This document shows, piece by piece, positions 25,080 to 34,017 of a stretch of 64,000 bases of DNA. The position numbers and the translations under genes were made by a program. Every line of letters begins with the position of its first letter. Within the stretch, counting starts at the first letter, position 1. Source of the stretch: Marinilactibacillus sp042660675 (GTDB lineage Bacteria; Bacillota; Bacilli; Lactobacillales; Carnobacteriaceae_A); contig NZ_JBHSUL010000009.1 in assembly GCF_042660675.1 (NCBI RefSeq), positions 51,116 to 115,115 of the forward strand, read 5' to 3'. Below the pieces are notes generated by a model. The model made no database searches. It worked only from the letters and a program-made list of their open reading frames with translations, and was not told where the DNA came from.

Positions 25080-25481
25080 ATGAGTGATCGAGATAGACAA
25101 AACAAGCACGATAGAGATAGTAATATTAGTAGCTCTATGTATTCAAGGGTGAACATTGGTAACAATTTAAACAACAGTAGGAACGGAACGCGCCACACTG
25201 ATATTGCAGGTAGCATGAATAATCCGGATGAAAAACTTAAAAATACCCGTTCAAGTTCTCGTTCATTTCTTTACACTGTATTATTTTTTCTGTTAGGTAT
25301 TGGTTTTAGTTTCGCTTATATGTATTTATCGGCGTTGTTGTTTAATGATTACTTGACTAGCCCAGAATCAAAAGAACTACTCCCTACAATATTCTCTCTC
25401 ACTTTGCCCTTTGTGTTGGGCTTTTTAAGTGCAAAAGGCTTATTAGCTTTAGTAGCCAAATTCACTAGAATACCTCTCTAG
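25080..25481 (+). CDS. Membrane protein with hydrophilic N-terminus, unknown
   Basis: ATG 25080 with AAAGGAG 9 nt upstream gives 133 residues. Residues 1-60 are highly polar, rich in Asn, Ser, Arg and Asp (MSDRDRQNKHDRDSN...). Two hydrophobic segments follow (SFLYTVLFFLLGIGFSFAYMY and LPTIFSLTLPFVLGFLSA). A TATACT -10-like hexamer sits at 25052-25057. No family recognised. Divergent from purE. Confidence 0.7.
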   Translation: MSDRDRQNKHDRDSNISSSMYSRVNIGNNLNNSRNGTRHTDIAGSMNNPDEKLKNTRSSSRSFLYTVLFFLLGIGFSFAYMYLSALLFNDYLTSPESKELLPTIFSLTLPFVLGFLSAKGLLALVAKFTRIPL

Positions 25482-25502
25482 TATGTTTATTTAAGTAAGA
25501 TA

Positions 25503-25552
25503 AAAAGAGTTAAGACAACGAGGGGTGAACGTCGTTGTCTTAACTCTTTTTC
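25503..25552. terminator. Strong bidirectional terminator
   Basis: Near-perfect 20-bp stem AAAAAGAGTTAAGACAACGA with its complement ending TTAACTCTTTTT; a 10-nt loop. It separates convergent genes at 25481 and 25664. Confidence 0.95.
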
Positions 25553-25663
25553 TGTACGATTCTCATTGTAAATTATGCCTATATCAAACAAGACAACCAC
25601 TCTTTTTGTTACCAACAATATCCTTCGCTTTTGTGATTAGCTGATTAATTATAGTTCATTGAA

Positions 25664-26200
25664 TTAACGATTAAAAGACACTGTATATCTTTTTAATAAC
25701 ACAAGTGCAGTGAATTGCAGTAAGATCACTACGATCCATAAATATTGAAAATTTGATATCAAGTTAGAACAGAGCGTAGCTAATATAACGAGCATCACAC
25801 AGATCTTTGTAATCCTTTGTAGCTTCTTTGACTGAAGACATTTGGACTCTAATTCTAAATACGCGATGAACTTTGAAAACAGGTAAAGTGGGTAAACGAA
25901 CAGGTAAATATGCACAAATAACAAAGTTGCTGCTAATAAATAAGCGTCTATGTAGTTAAAGGTGATGTTGTCAATTGAAACTCCAAAGATCCGACAAAAC
26001 AATAAAACCAAGTTCAGCGTAAGGTAAAACCAAAGTGAATCTTTCATGTATAATTCATCCGCTTCTTCACTGTTTTCAATACCCAAGCGTAAGAAAAGGT
26101 ACCCAATAAAATTTGTACCAATATAGATTAAACTATAGTCAAACAACGTGAAGTTAAATTTTAGAAAAAGCAACAAAAAACCGGATAAGATTAAATACAT
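25664..26200 (-). CDS. Polytopic membrane protein, unknown
   Basis: ATG 26200 follows AAAGGA; 178 residues with about five hydrophobic spans (e.g. LILSGFLLLFLKF, LWFYLTLNLVLLFCRIFG, AYLLAATLLFVHIYLFVYPLYLF, VMLVILATLCSNLIS, LWIVVILLQFTALVLL). No conserved motif recognised. An earlier in-frame ATG at 26239 lacks a ribosome site. Confidence 0.65.
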   Translation of the reverse strand: MYLILSGFLLLFLKFNFTLFDYSLIYIGTNFIGYLFLRLGIENSEEADELYMKDSLWFYLTLNLVLLFCRIFGVSIDNITFNYIDAYLLAATLLFVHIYLFVYPLYLFSKFIAYLELESKCLQSKKLQRITKICVMLVILATLCSNLISNFQYLWIVVILLQFTALVLLKRYTVSFNR

Positions 26201-26285
26201 AGTCTGTCCTTTCTGGATCATTTTTTCAATTATTATCATTAGTCATTATTGTATCTAATTATGATTATGCACAAACGAAACGAAT

Positions 26286-26314
26286 AGGGGGAGCAACGCT
26301 TCGTTGCCCCTCTT
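26286..26314. repeat. Palindromic hairpin element, copy B
   Basis: AGGGGGAGCAACGCTT then CGTTGCCCCTCTT. Same core as copy A at 15401 but with no T-tract on either strand, so it is not a standard terminator. It lies in the 356-base gene-free stretch 26201-26556; the rest of that stretch is AT-rich and shows nothing else clear. Confidence 0.6.
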
Positions 26315-26556
26315 AAAACACTTGATATATCAACGTTTTATTGGTTAAATTTTAAAAACCATTTTCCACTAATTCGACTTACTGTGACAACTATTTTACT
26401 TTATCAAGGAGTGACCCAGTCTCTTTATTTTGAAGTGAATCGTCAAATAAAACAAAAAGTCATATTTGTTCAATATAAACTGAAAAGAACAGAACAAAGC
26501 CTTTCCTTGCATTAATCTATATAGTAAAATAATCAGTAAATAAGGAGGTGATTATG

Positions 26557-27213
26557 ATGGAATTTCCAGAAAGACTCAAACAGTTGCGTCTGAATGGAGG
26601 CTATTCACAAACGGCGCTTGCAAATGAGCTTTATGTCACGCGTCAAGCTATTTCTAAATGGGAACGTGGTCTTGGTAAGCCGGATCATGAAACGCTAAAA
26701 CAAATTGGTTGTTTTTTCAATATTTCAATAGATAACTTATTAAGTGATTCAGCCGATCTAGAACCTGATTTAGAACCGATTTCTACTGGGGTTGTCTTAG
26801 AACAAGCTCCACCTTTGAATACTGTAGCTGAGGAAACCTACATAACCGAACCTGTCGAGAAAGAAAGTAATCTCTCTAGTCCGTCTTTAAAAGACCGTTT
26901 GAACATTCGCTTAAAATCACTAGATAGTCATTTTATGATGATGAGTTTGATCTCTCTATTTCCTATAGTCATTCATCCAGCGACGCTTCTATTATCTTTT
27001 CCAATTATGTTATTGGCTTATTCTTATAAGAAAAAACGTGTTTATTATGCTTTAGCTATTATTGCTTCTCTCTTATTAGTATCACTTGAAACTTATGGCT
27101 ATTTTGGTGCTAAGTTTGGCTGGTTTACCAATTACGAAGTGATTCTTTTAGATGAAGATCTTGAAAATATTCAGGTTGATGAATCCGTTAAAGATGAAAA
27201 TATTTCTAATTGA
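26557..27213 (+). CDS. XRE-family regulator with C-terminal membrane segments
   Basis: 218 residues from ATG 26557 (AAGGAGG 8 nt upstream; ATG 26554 also possible). The N-terminal HTH_3 contains RLNGGYSQTALANELYVTRQ and AISKWERGLGKPD. A Pro/Glu-rich linker follows (~70-115), then two hydrophobic spans (MMSLISLFPIVIHPATLLLSFPIML and YALAIIASLLLVSLETYGYFG). Membrane-tethered HTH proteins of this type are common in Lactobacillales; target unknown. Confidence 0.8.
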   Translation: MEFPERLKQLRLNGGYSQTALANELYVTRQAISKWERGLGKPDHETLKQIGCFFNISIDNLLSDSADLEPDLEPISTGVVLEQAPPLNTVAEETYITEPVEKESNLSSPSLKDRLNIRLKSLDSHFMMMSLISLFPIVIHPATLLLSFPIMLLAYSYKKKRVYYALAIIASLLLVSLETYGYFGAKFGWFTNYEVILLDEDLENIQVDESVKDENISN

Positions 27214-27280
27214 CGACGTTTAAAACAAATTAACTGCTTATACACTACTGTCTTCCAAACTCTGTGTATGAGTAGTTTTT

Positions 27281-27775
27281 TTATTTTGAAATAATGAGTT
27301 GATTCCCACTAATCGTCGAAATCAATGTTCCACTTTTGTCCGTCCCGATTAAAGGACTGACTTTAAACTCTAGCCGTGCTCTTTTATTGGAACTTTCTCT
27401 GATCAGTTTTCTTTGCAATACTTTTCCAGAAAATGGTGTGACTTTAGATTCGAATGCTCTAGTGATGAGTCGATTATTTACCGTAATCTTATAACTTGCA
27501 TCCCAGTACAGTGGCAGCGAACCTTTTATTAAGTAAGTTTTGTTTTCTAGCGCTAATGATGAACTAAGCCTATCGAAAGATTGTCTTTGTAGGGGCTCAT
27601 CGATTTCAACTATTGTTACCAATAAATCAGTACCTGATTCTGTTTCTATATAAGCAGACTGTTCTCCTCCAACTTGCATATCATATGAAAAAACTTCGCT
27701 GGCTTCGACTGATTGATTCATCAAAAGTGCACCCCAACCCATAGCCCAAATGGACGCTAATAATACTGTTTTCAT
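27281..27775 (-). CDS. Secreted protein with signal peptide, unknown
   Basis: 164 residues. The N-terminus MKTVLLASIWAMGWGALLM leads to a likely cleavage after SVEA. The mature part is beta-rich with many Ser/Thr and paired basic residues (VLQRKLIRESSNKRARLEF). No lipobox, LPxTG or WxL motif. Function not recognised. Confidence 0.65.
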   Translation of the reverse strand: MKTVLLASIWAMGWGALLMNQSVEASEVFSYDMQVGGEQSAYIETESGTDLLVTIVEIDEPLQRQSFDRLSSSLALENKTYLIKGSLPLYWDASYKITVNNRLITRAFESKVTPFSGKVLQRKLIRESSNKRARLEFKVSPLIGTDKSGTLISTISGNQLIISK

Positions 27776-27840
27776 TTTTATCCCCCTTTTATTTTTTATT
27801 ATATCTCTCTATTACTCAGAAGAAAGAACTATCCTCTTTT

Positions 27841-27868
27841 AAGGGGGCAACGATTCGTTTCCCCCTTG
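27841..27868. repeat. Palindromic hairpin element, copy C
   Basis: AAGGGGGCAACGATTCGTTTCCCCCTT, a shortened relative of copies A and B. It lies in the 328-base gap 27776-28103, which otherwise is AT-rich and holds only unresolved promoter-like hexamers for the next gene. Confidence 0.5.
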
Positions 27869-28103
27869 ACATCATGCGGTTTTCGGGAGTTAACGGTCAA
27901 TGCTCTATTCAATACTTGCATTGGAATTGAATACGAATATTTATAATTTTTATAGATTTAAAAGTGTTTATCTTGCTTAAAGTTTTTGATTCAGTTGAAC
28001 TCTTATAGAGAATAGCTTACGATTGTGTAGTAAGTATTCAAAGATTTGAAAAATTATTTTCTATTTAATACTTAAAGTAAGCATATGACGAAGAGGTGAA
28101 CGT

Positions 28104-28937
28104 ATGGAAAAGCAATTAATATTTCTAGATGTAGATGGAACACTTTGTACTTCAGAAGGGACCGTTTCTACACGCACTAAAGAAGCAATTCAAAAAGCAC
28201 ATGCAAATGGCCACCGCTTTTTTATCTGCACAGGCAGATCGAAAGCAGAGTTAACCGACGAAGTTTTATCTTTACCGATTAACGGTATTATCGGAGCAGG
28301 CGGAGGATACTGCGAAGTCGATGGTAAAGTTGTCTTCCACAAAGTTCTAGAAAAAGAAGGACTACTCGATTTAGTGTCTTATTTAAAAGAAAATAAAGTA
28401 GAGTATTACCTAGAATCTAACGATGGTCTCTTCGCAAGTACAAACTTGAAAAACTTACTCAACGAAATGACGTTAAGAGACAACCCTGATAAAGGTCCGG
28501 AAGCACTCAAAGCAATTACATGGTTCACGGATTTATTGATTGAAGACGAGAGTCAGATTGATTATGATCACATTAATAAACTAAGTTTTGTTAACCAGAC
28601 GATTCCTTTTCAAAATATATTTGATCGATTCAGTTCTGATTTCCAAGTTATTCCGTCAACAGTCCCGGCTTTCGGTGAAGAAAGTGGCGAAGTTGGCGTT
28701 AAAAATATTCATAAGCAAACCGCTATAGAATACGTACTGCATTACATGAACGAAAATAAAGCCCACACAATGGCCTTTGGTGATGGTCATAATGACGTCG
28801 AGATGTTTGCCGCTGTCCGTTACGGTATTGCAATGGAAAATGCCAGTGAACAATTGCTGGCTGTTGCAGATGAAGTGACGACATCAAACAATTCTGACGG
28901 TATCGCCATTGCATTAGAGCGTCATAGATTAATTTAA
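28104..28937 (+). CDS. Cof-type HAD-IIB phosphatase
   Basis: Haloacid-dehalogenase superfamily hydrolase, 277 residues. Motif I is IFLDVDGTLC with nucleophile Asp, motif II FICTGRS, and motif IV FGDGHNDVEMF near residue 230 followed by GIAMENA. The cap between about 80 and 190 is type IIB. It probably dephosphorylates a sugar phosphate or similar small metabolite; the substrate cannot be read from sequence. AAGAGGTG ribosome site; single-gene unit ending in a strong terminator. Confidence 0.9.
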   Translation: MEKQLIFLDVDGTLCTSEGTVSTRTKEAIQKAHANGHRFFICTGRSKAELTDEVLSLPINGIIGAGGGYCEVDGKVVFHKVLEKEGLLDLVSYLKENKVEYYLESNDGLFASTNLKNLLNEMTLRDNPDKGPEALKAITWFTDLLIEDESQIDYDHINKLSFVNQTIPFQNIFDRFSSDFQVIPSTVPAFGEESGEVGVKNIHKQTAIEYVLHYMNENKAHTMAFGDGHNDVEMFAAVRYGIAMENASEQLLAVADEVTTSNNSDGIAIALERHRLI

Positions 28938-28957
28938 GCTATTACGATGGAAACGCT

Positions 28958-29005
28958 AAAAAACACCTTAGAAACTTTATCAGGTAAAGTTTCTAAGGTG
29001 TTTTT
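28958..29005. terminator. Strong bidirectional terminator
   Basis: AAAAAACACCTTAGAAACTT stem with perfect complement ending AAGGTGTTTTT, between convergent genes ending at 28937 and 29037. Confidence 0.95.
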
Positions 29006-29036
29006 GGTGCCCTTCGTTCTAGTTAAGGATTAATTT

Positions 29037-29762
29037 TTAAAGAATTTTCGCTAAGAAATCCTTTGTTCTTGGATGTTGAGGATTCTGGAATATTTCGTCC
29101 GGTGTGCCTTGTTCAACAATATAACCATCATCCATAAACAAAACGCGATCCGCTACTTCTCTTGCAAATCCCATTTCGTGCGTTACAACAACCATGGTCA
29201 TCCCCGATTTAGCCAATTGGTTCATAACGTTCAGAACTTCTCCTACCATCTCAGGATCCAGAGCCGAAGTCGGTTCATCAAACAGCATGACGTCAGGATC
29301 CATTGCTAAAGCACGTGCAATCGCCACACGCTGCTTTTGTCCACCAGACAAACTAGATGGATAAGCTTCTAACTTGTCGCCTAAGCCTACTTGCTTAAGT
29401 AATTGACCAGCTTTTTCCTCTGCCTTAGATTTATCTATTCCTTTACTTTGTACCGGTGAAATCATTAGATTTTTCTGTACAGTCATATGCGGGAATAAAT
29501 TAAATTGTTGGAAAACCATCCCCATTTTTTGACGCAATTGATTCAAATCCTGCTCTTTTAATCCAGTCAACGGTGTGCCCTCGAATACTATTTCCCCATC
29601 AGTAGGTTCTTCCAATAAATTCAAGCAGCGCAAGAATGTTGACTTCCCGGAACCAGAAGGACCGATAACAACAACAACTTCCCCCTGATTAATTTCTTCA
29701 TTGATATCTTTTAAAACTTCATTTTTCCCAAATGATTTTTTTAAATGTTTCACACTAATCAT
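29037..29762 (-). CDS. glnQ: Amino-acid ABC transporter ATP-binding protein (GlnQ-like)
   Basis: 241-residue polar amino-acid ATPase. Walker A GPSGSGKSTFLR, Q-loop MGMVFQQFNLFPHMTV, signature LSGGQKQRVAIARAL, Walker B DVMLFDEPTSALDPE, H-loop VVTHEMGFA. It overlaps the fused binding-protein/permease gene by 8 nt, so the two subunits are cotranslated. Substrate is probably glutamine, arginine or another polar amino acid. Confidence 0.93.
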   Translation of the reverse strand: MISVKHLKKSFGKNEVLKDINEEINQGEVVVVIGPSGSGKSTFLRCLNLLEEPTDGEIVFEGTPLTGLKEQDLNQLRQKMGMVFQQFNLFPHMTVQKNLMISPVQSKGIDKSKAEEKAGQLLKQVGLGDKLEAYPSSLSGGQKQRVAIARALAMDPDVMLFDEPTSALDPEMVGEVLNVMNQLAKSGMTMVVVTHEMGFAREVADRVLFMDDGYIVEQGTPDEIFQNPQHPRTKDFLAKIL

Positions 29763-31218
29763 GATTCATTCTCCCTTCAAAATAGTTCAAGATTTTCGTT
29801 AACGTAAATGTCAGGAAGAAATAGACCATCATCGTTACAAACAGTGGCAAAATTCCCTTGAAAGATGCAGAACGAACGATTCTTGTTTGGAAAATTAGCT
29901 CACCGACACCAATAACTGATACAATTGACGATTCTTTAATAATGGTAATGAATTCATTCCCAAGCGCTGGCCAGATGTTCTTTAATGCTTGCGGGAATAA
30001 GATATACCGCATTGTTTGGTTTTTACTCATTCCTAAACTACGAGCTGCTTCAGATTGACCCGAGTCGACCGAATTCAACCCACCACGGATAATCTCACAG
30101 ATATATGCCCCACTGTTTAGTGAAACTGCAATGATCCCTGCTGTCAGTGCTGGAAGATCAAAGAACACGCCTGCACCAAAGTAGATGAACATGACTTGAA
30201 TCATCAAAGGTGTTCCTCTAATAAATTCTACATAAGAAGATGCAAGGAAACGAATCACGAAGTTTTTCGCCAGTCTCATGAGAGATAAAATAAAACCAAG
30301 TACCATCCCTACTAATACACTGATCACTGAGATCAGAATTGTCACATACATTCCATCAGCAAAGTATGTCCAATAAGTGCCTAGAAAATTGTCAGATACA
30401 TCTTCTTCTGATGTACCCGCCATATATTCTCCAGCCGTTCCAAGATATTCTTCAATCAGATTCTGGTCTAAGATTTCTCCTAAACTTTCATTGACTGCTG
30501 CTGCTAGAGAGTCTTCTCCAATGCGCATGGCAATCGCTGAACCTTGGTCTTGCTCATCTAATTCAAAGTCTCCTTCGAATGTGTATAGTGTATTGTCATT
30601 TTCAGCGTGAGCCACTGCGTTTGGCCCTTGCATCACGATGGCTTCAATACGGTTTGTCTGTAAAGCTAGAATCAAGTCATTAATGTTCCCCAATTGCATT
30701 AATTCAACATCTGGAATTTGTTCTGCCAATTGCTCTTGCAGCGAAGCTGTCTGAACACCAACTTTTTGACCTCTTAAAGATTCTACGGAATCATAAATAC
30801 CTTTGTCTTCCGCTTGAACCATGATGTTCTGGAATGTCTGGTAATAGATATCAGAGAAGTTTACACTTTGCCGACGTTCTGCCGTAGGTGTCATTCCTGC
30901 AACAATCATATCGATATTGTTGGCTTCAAGAGCCGGAATTAAACTATCGAATTCCATATCTCTGATGACAAGTTCGACACCCATATCATCCGCAATTTTT
31001 TGAGCGATTGACATATCCATACCAACGATTTGCTGTTCACCGTCAACTTCTGCATAGAATTCAAACGGTGGGAAATCTCCACTTGTACCAATAACAAGTT
31101 GTCCCTTCTCTTGTACACGGTCTAATGAACCATCTTCCGCGTAAACCGACTGTGTCGGGACTAGAAGTGTTACTGCCAAAATAAAAAAGGCTATAAATGC
31201 TTTAAACGATTTCTTCAT
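29755..31218 (-). CDS. Fused amino-acid-binding protein and permease (GlnPH type)
   Basis: From ATG 31218, with GGGGAG upstream, 487 residues. Signal peptide (FKAFIAFFILAVTLLVP, cleavage near YAEDG), periplasmic-type binding domain (~30-265; GMDMSIAQKIADDMGVELV, GMTPTAERR) and permease domain (~285-485) with the EAA loop SEAARSLGMSKNQTMRYILFP. Such fusions are typical of Lactobacillales glutamine/arginine importers. Longer in-frame starts reach into the promoter and are not credible. Confidence 0.92.
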   Translation of the reverse strand: MKKSFKAFIAFFILAVTLLVPTQSVYAEDGSLDRVQEKGQLVIGTSGDFPPFEFYAEVDGEQQIVGMDMSIAQKIADDMGVELVIRDMEFDSLIPALEANNIDMIVAGMTPTAERRQSVNFSDIYYQTFQNIMVQAEDKGIYDSVESLRGQKVGVQTASLQEQLAEQIPDVELMQLGNINDLILALQTNRIEAIVMQGPNAVAHAENDNTLYTFEGDFELDEQDQGSAIAMRIGEDSLAAAVNESLGEILDQNLIEEYLGTAGEYMAGTSEEDVSDNFLGTYWTYFADGMYVTILISVISVLVGMVLGFILSLMRLAKNFVIRFLASSYVEFIRGTPLMIQVMFIYFGAGVFFDLPALTAGIIAVSLNSGAYICEIIRGGLNSVDSGQSEAARSLGMSKNQTMRYILFPQALKNIWPALGNEFITIIKESSIVSVIGVGELIFQTRIVRSASFKGILPLFVTMMVYFFLTFTLTKILNYFEGRMNHD

Positions 31219-31307
31219 CTGTTTGTCTCCCCTGATACTAAGATCAATGTATTTGTATACTTTCCGTATAATCCAACCTCTTGTTTTATAAGAGGTGTTG
31301 AAAAGAA

Positions 31308-31336
31308 TCATACCATCATATAAATAATTATGCAAT
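31308..31336 (-). promoter_or_regulatory. Promoter with candidate ArgR (ARG) box for the amino-acid transporter
   Basis: TTGCAT (31335-31330), 16 nt, TATGAT (31313-31308). The 18-mer at 31336-31319 on the minus strand, ATTGCATAATTATTTATA, matches the ARG box TNTGNATWWWWATNCANA at 16 of 18 positions and covers the -35 and spacer. The rest of 31337-31597 is AT-rich and shows no gene; another ARG half-site ATTATTCATA lies near 31414. Confidence 0.45.
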
Positions 31337-31597
31337 ATAATAAATATAAAATTGTATACAAACGTGATTTACAGAAATAATATACATTTAAATTGTATAT
31401 TATAATTTCTAATTATTCATATAATTTTGGATCACTTATATCTATGCACTTTTTTTATGTATACCTATACAAAACGTAAATTACGAGGTTCTTTTATTAT
31501 TTCTTATCAATTATCTATCTAATCACGATGTATAAATACCTATTAGTATTCATCTTATTTCAAATGTTCATTTAAAAATATACTTCATATTTCAGAC

Positions 31598-31640
31598 AAA
31601 AAAACCATCTAGATTCAATTAAATCTAGATGGTTTTTTTT
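31598..31640 (-). terminator. Terminator of the distal maltose operon
   Basis: Arms AAACCATCTAGATT and AATCTAGATGGTTTT with flanking A and T runs, 9 nt past the GH13 stop codon; probably bidirectional. Confidence 0.93.
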
Positions 31641-31648
31641 AATAAACG

Positions 31649-33274
31649 TTACTGATTATCGTTTTCTATCACAAAACATTCATACGGTTTTAATGTCCAT
31701 TCAGTTGAGTCAGCTTGTTTTCTATTATAATTACTGAATCGTATACTGGCTTTTTCCGATGTTTCTGGCAATTCAATCGATACGAATTCTTTTGAAAGAT
31801 TCGCTACGACGATGACTTTATTGCCTTTATGCGTTCTTTCATAAGCAAATATTTGCTGGTGATTTGGAAGTAATAATTTATATTCTCCTAAAACGACTGT
31901 TTCATTTTCTTTTCTGTATTGAATCAACTCTTTGTATGTGTAAAAAATTGATTCTTGATCAGCTAGTGCTTGCTCGACATTAATTTTATCGTGGTTCGTA
32001 TTGACCGCAATCCACGGTGTTCCTTTTGAAAAGCCAGCATTCATTTTGTCATTCCATTGCATGGGTGTTCGAGCATTATCTCGACCTTTATGGTTAATGG
32101 CGTTTAACACATCTTCTGACTGTTTCCCGTTTTCAAGTTCTTCTTTGTACATATTGATACTTTCAATATCTTTGACTTCTGAGATATCTTTTATCAGACG
32201 ATTCGTCATTCCAATCTCTTCACCTTGATAAATGTAAGGCGTCCCTTTCATCAAATGGAGTAGAACTGCGAAACATTTTGCGCTTTCCACACGGTATTCT
32301 TGATCATTTCCCCATCTTGAAACGACTCTAGGTGTGTCGTGATTATTCCAGAACAGACTGTTCCAAGCCGACTCACTTAACGCTGTCTGCCATTTGGATA
32401 AGACAGTTTTCAGCTCTATTAAGTCGAGCTCTTTGAGTGCCCACTTACTTTCAGGTTCTTGATCTAAAGTGATATGTTCAAACTGGAAAACCATAGACAG
32501 TTCATCCCGATCCGCTCCAGAAAATAACTTTGCATTTTCAGGTGTCGCACTCCAAGTCTCACCAACTGTCATGACGTCGTACTGCCCAAACGTCTCTCGA
32601 TTCATTTCTTGTAAGAACTCATGTAATCTTGGACCCTTATCTGTGATCTTTTCATCTGGTACTTTTCCGATCAAATCAATAACGTCCATTCGAAACCCGC
32701 CAATACCTTTTTCAAGCCAGAAGTTCATCATATCGTAGATATCCTGACGCATTTTGGGATTTTCCCAATTTAAGTCTGGTTGTTTTTTACTGAACAAGTG
32801 TAGATAATACTGCTGACTCTTCTCGTCAAAGGCCCACGCTGATCCGCTAAAAGTGGATTTTAAATCATTAGGTTTCTTACCATCAACTGGATCTCTCCAG
32901 ATATAATAGTCTCTATATTTAGCATTTACGCCACTTTTAGCATCTTTGAACCATTCGTGTTCGTCACTTGTATGATTGACTACTAAATCCATTACGATAC
33001 GAATGGACCTCTTTTTTGCTTCTTCGATTAATTCGTCCATATCCTTCATCGTTCCGAATTCTGGATGAATTGCTTGATAGTCACTGATATCATAACCATT
33101 GTCATCATTTGGAGACTGATAAACTGGGCTTAACCATACTGCATCAACCCCTAATTCTTCTAGGTAATCTAAACGTTGAATGATGCCTCTGATGTCACCT
33201 ACGCCGTCTCCATTTGAATCTTGAAAACTTCTAGGGTAAATTTGATAGACTACTGCATTTTGCCACCACTTCAC
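31649..33274 (-). CDS. malL: GH13 alpha-glucosidase / oligo-1,6-glucosidase (MalL-like)
   Basis: Cytoplasmic alpha-glucosidase that trims maltodextrin or isomalto-oligosaccharides to glucose. 541 residues, no signal peptide. Barrel motifs: AVVYQIYPRSFQDSNGDGVG, DLVVNHTSDEHEWF, nucleophile Asp in GFRMDVIDLIG (~199), acid Glu in TVGETW and FWNNHDTPRVVSRW. The run QIYPRSF with the Val after MDVI is typical of oligo-1,6-glucosidases (GH13_31). Last gene of the malE-to-malL unit, 24 nt after the beta-phosphoglucomutase. Confidence 0.92.
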   Translation of the reverse strand: MKWWQNAVVYQIYPRSFQDSNGDGVGDIRGIIQRLDYLEELGVDAVWLSPVYQSPNDDNGYDISDYQAIHPEFGTMKDMDELIEEAKKRSIRIVMDLVVNHTSDEHEWFKDAKSGVNAKYRDYYIWRDPVDGKKPNDLKSTFSGSAWAFDEKSQQYYLHLFSKKQPDLNWENPKMRQDIYDMMNFWLEKGIGGFRMDVIDLIGKVPDEKITDKGPRLHEFLQEMNRETFGQYDVMTVGETWSATPENAKLFSGADRDELSMVFQFEHITLDQEPESKWALKELDLIELKTVLSKWQTALSESAWNSLFWNNHDTPRVVSRWGNDQEYRVESAKCFAVLLHLMKGTPYIYQGEEIGMTNRLIKDISEVKDIESINMYKEELENGKQSEDVLNAINHKGRDNARTPMQWNDKMNAGFSKGTPWIAVNTNHDKINVEQALADQESIFYTYKELIQYRKENETVVLGEYKLLLPNHQQIFAYERTHKGNKVIVVANLSKEFVSIELPETSEKASIRFSNYNRKQADSTEWTLKPYECFVIENDNQ

Positions 33275-33298
33275 ATCTTCACTTCCTTCAAAATTGTT

Positions 33299-33961
33299 TT
33301 AATGAGCTTCCGCTTTTTCAACTAATGTCTTTAAATCAAGTTCAGCTGTCTGTTCAACAAAATAATCAGCAGCTTTCATTGACTCTTTTGAGCCAACACC
33401 GACAGAAAACATCCCTGCACGGTTGATGGCTTCAATGCCTGCTTCTGCATCTTCAATACCAATACACTCAGCAGGTGACAGTCCTAACAAGTCAGCACCT
33501 TTATGGAAAATTTCAGGAGAAGGTTTTCCTTGTTTCAAGCTAGCAGGATCAACGATCCCTACAAACTGATCTTTGACTTGTAAGTGTTCAAGAATTGTTG
33601 GTGCATTTTTACTTGCTGAGGCTACCGATAATTTGATATTCATCTCCCGTGCATCCATTAGCAATTGTTCCATCCCTGGACAAAGATCTGCTGGGGTGAT
33701 GTTTTCAATAAAGGTTTTGTACTCTTCGTTTTTTCTCGTTGCCAGTTCCTGTTTTTCTTCTTCTGTATAGGTTTTTTCCTTTTCTCCATGTTTCAAAATT
33801 AATTCTAAAGATTCCGTACGGCTGATACCTTTTAACTGCTCGTTAAAGACACGATCGATTTTAATTCCAATTTTTTCTGCTAGCGATTTCCAAGCGAGAT
33901 AGTGATATTCCGCTGTGTCCGTGATCACACCGTCCAAATCTAAAACAAGACCTTTAATCAT
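33299..33961 (-). CDS. pgmB: Beta-phosphoglucomutase
   Basis: Converts beta-glucose-1-phosphate from maltose phosphorylase into glucose-6-phosphate. HAD fold of 220 residues. The nucleophile and acid Asp are in LVLDLDGVITDTAEYHYLAW, the cap has LKGISRTESLELIL, and the core has KLSVASASKNAP, KGKPSPEIF-like QGKPSPEIF and GIEDAEAGIEAI. Position directly after the maltose phosphorylase gene fits. Confidence 0.95.
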   Translation of the reverse strand: MIKGLVLDLDGVITDTAEYHYLAWKSLAEKIGIKIDRVFNEQLKGISRTESLELILKHGEKEKTYTEEEKQELATRKNEEYKTFIENITPADLCPGMEQLLMDAREMNIKLSVASASKNAPTILEHLQVKDQFVGIVDPASLKQGKPSPEIFHKGADLLGLSPAECIGIEDAEAGIEAINRAGMFSVGVGSKESMKAADYFVEQTAELDLKTLVEKAEAH

Positions 33962-34017
33962 TTCAATCTCCTCAATCTTTGACTTTGCATTATCAAATTA
34001 TTTCAACTTGTTCTAAT

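Noticed and set aside
26286..26314. Hairpin read as an intrinsic terminator
   Set aside because: The stem is strong but no T-tract follows on either strand; recorded as a repeat instead.
28947..28961. cre-like sequence ATGGAAACGCTAAAA
   Set aside because: It matches the cre consensus with one mismatch but lies between two convergent gene ends next to a terminator, where a CcpA site would have no clear role.
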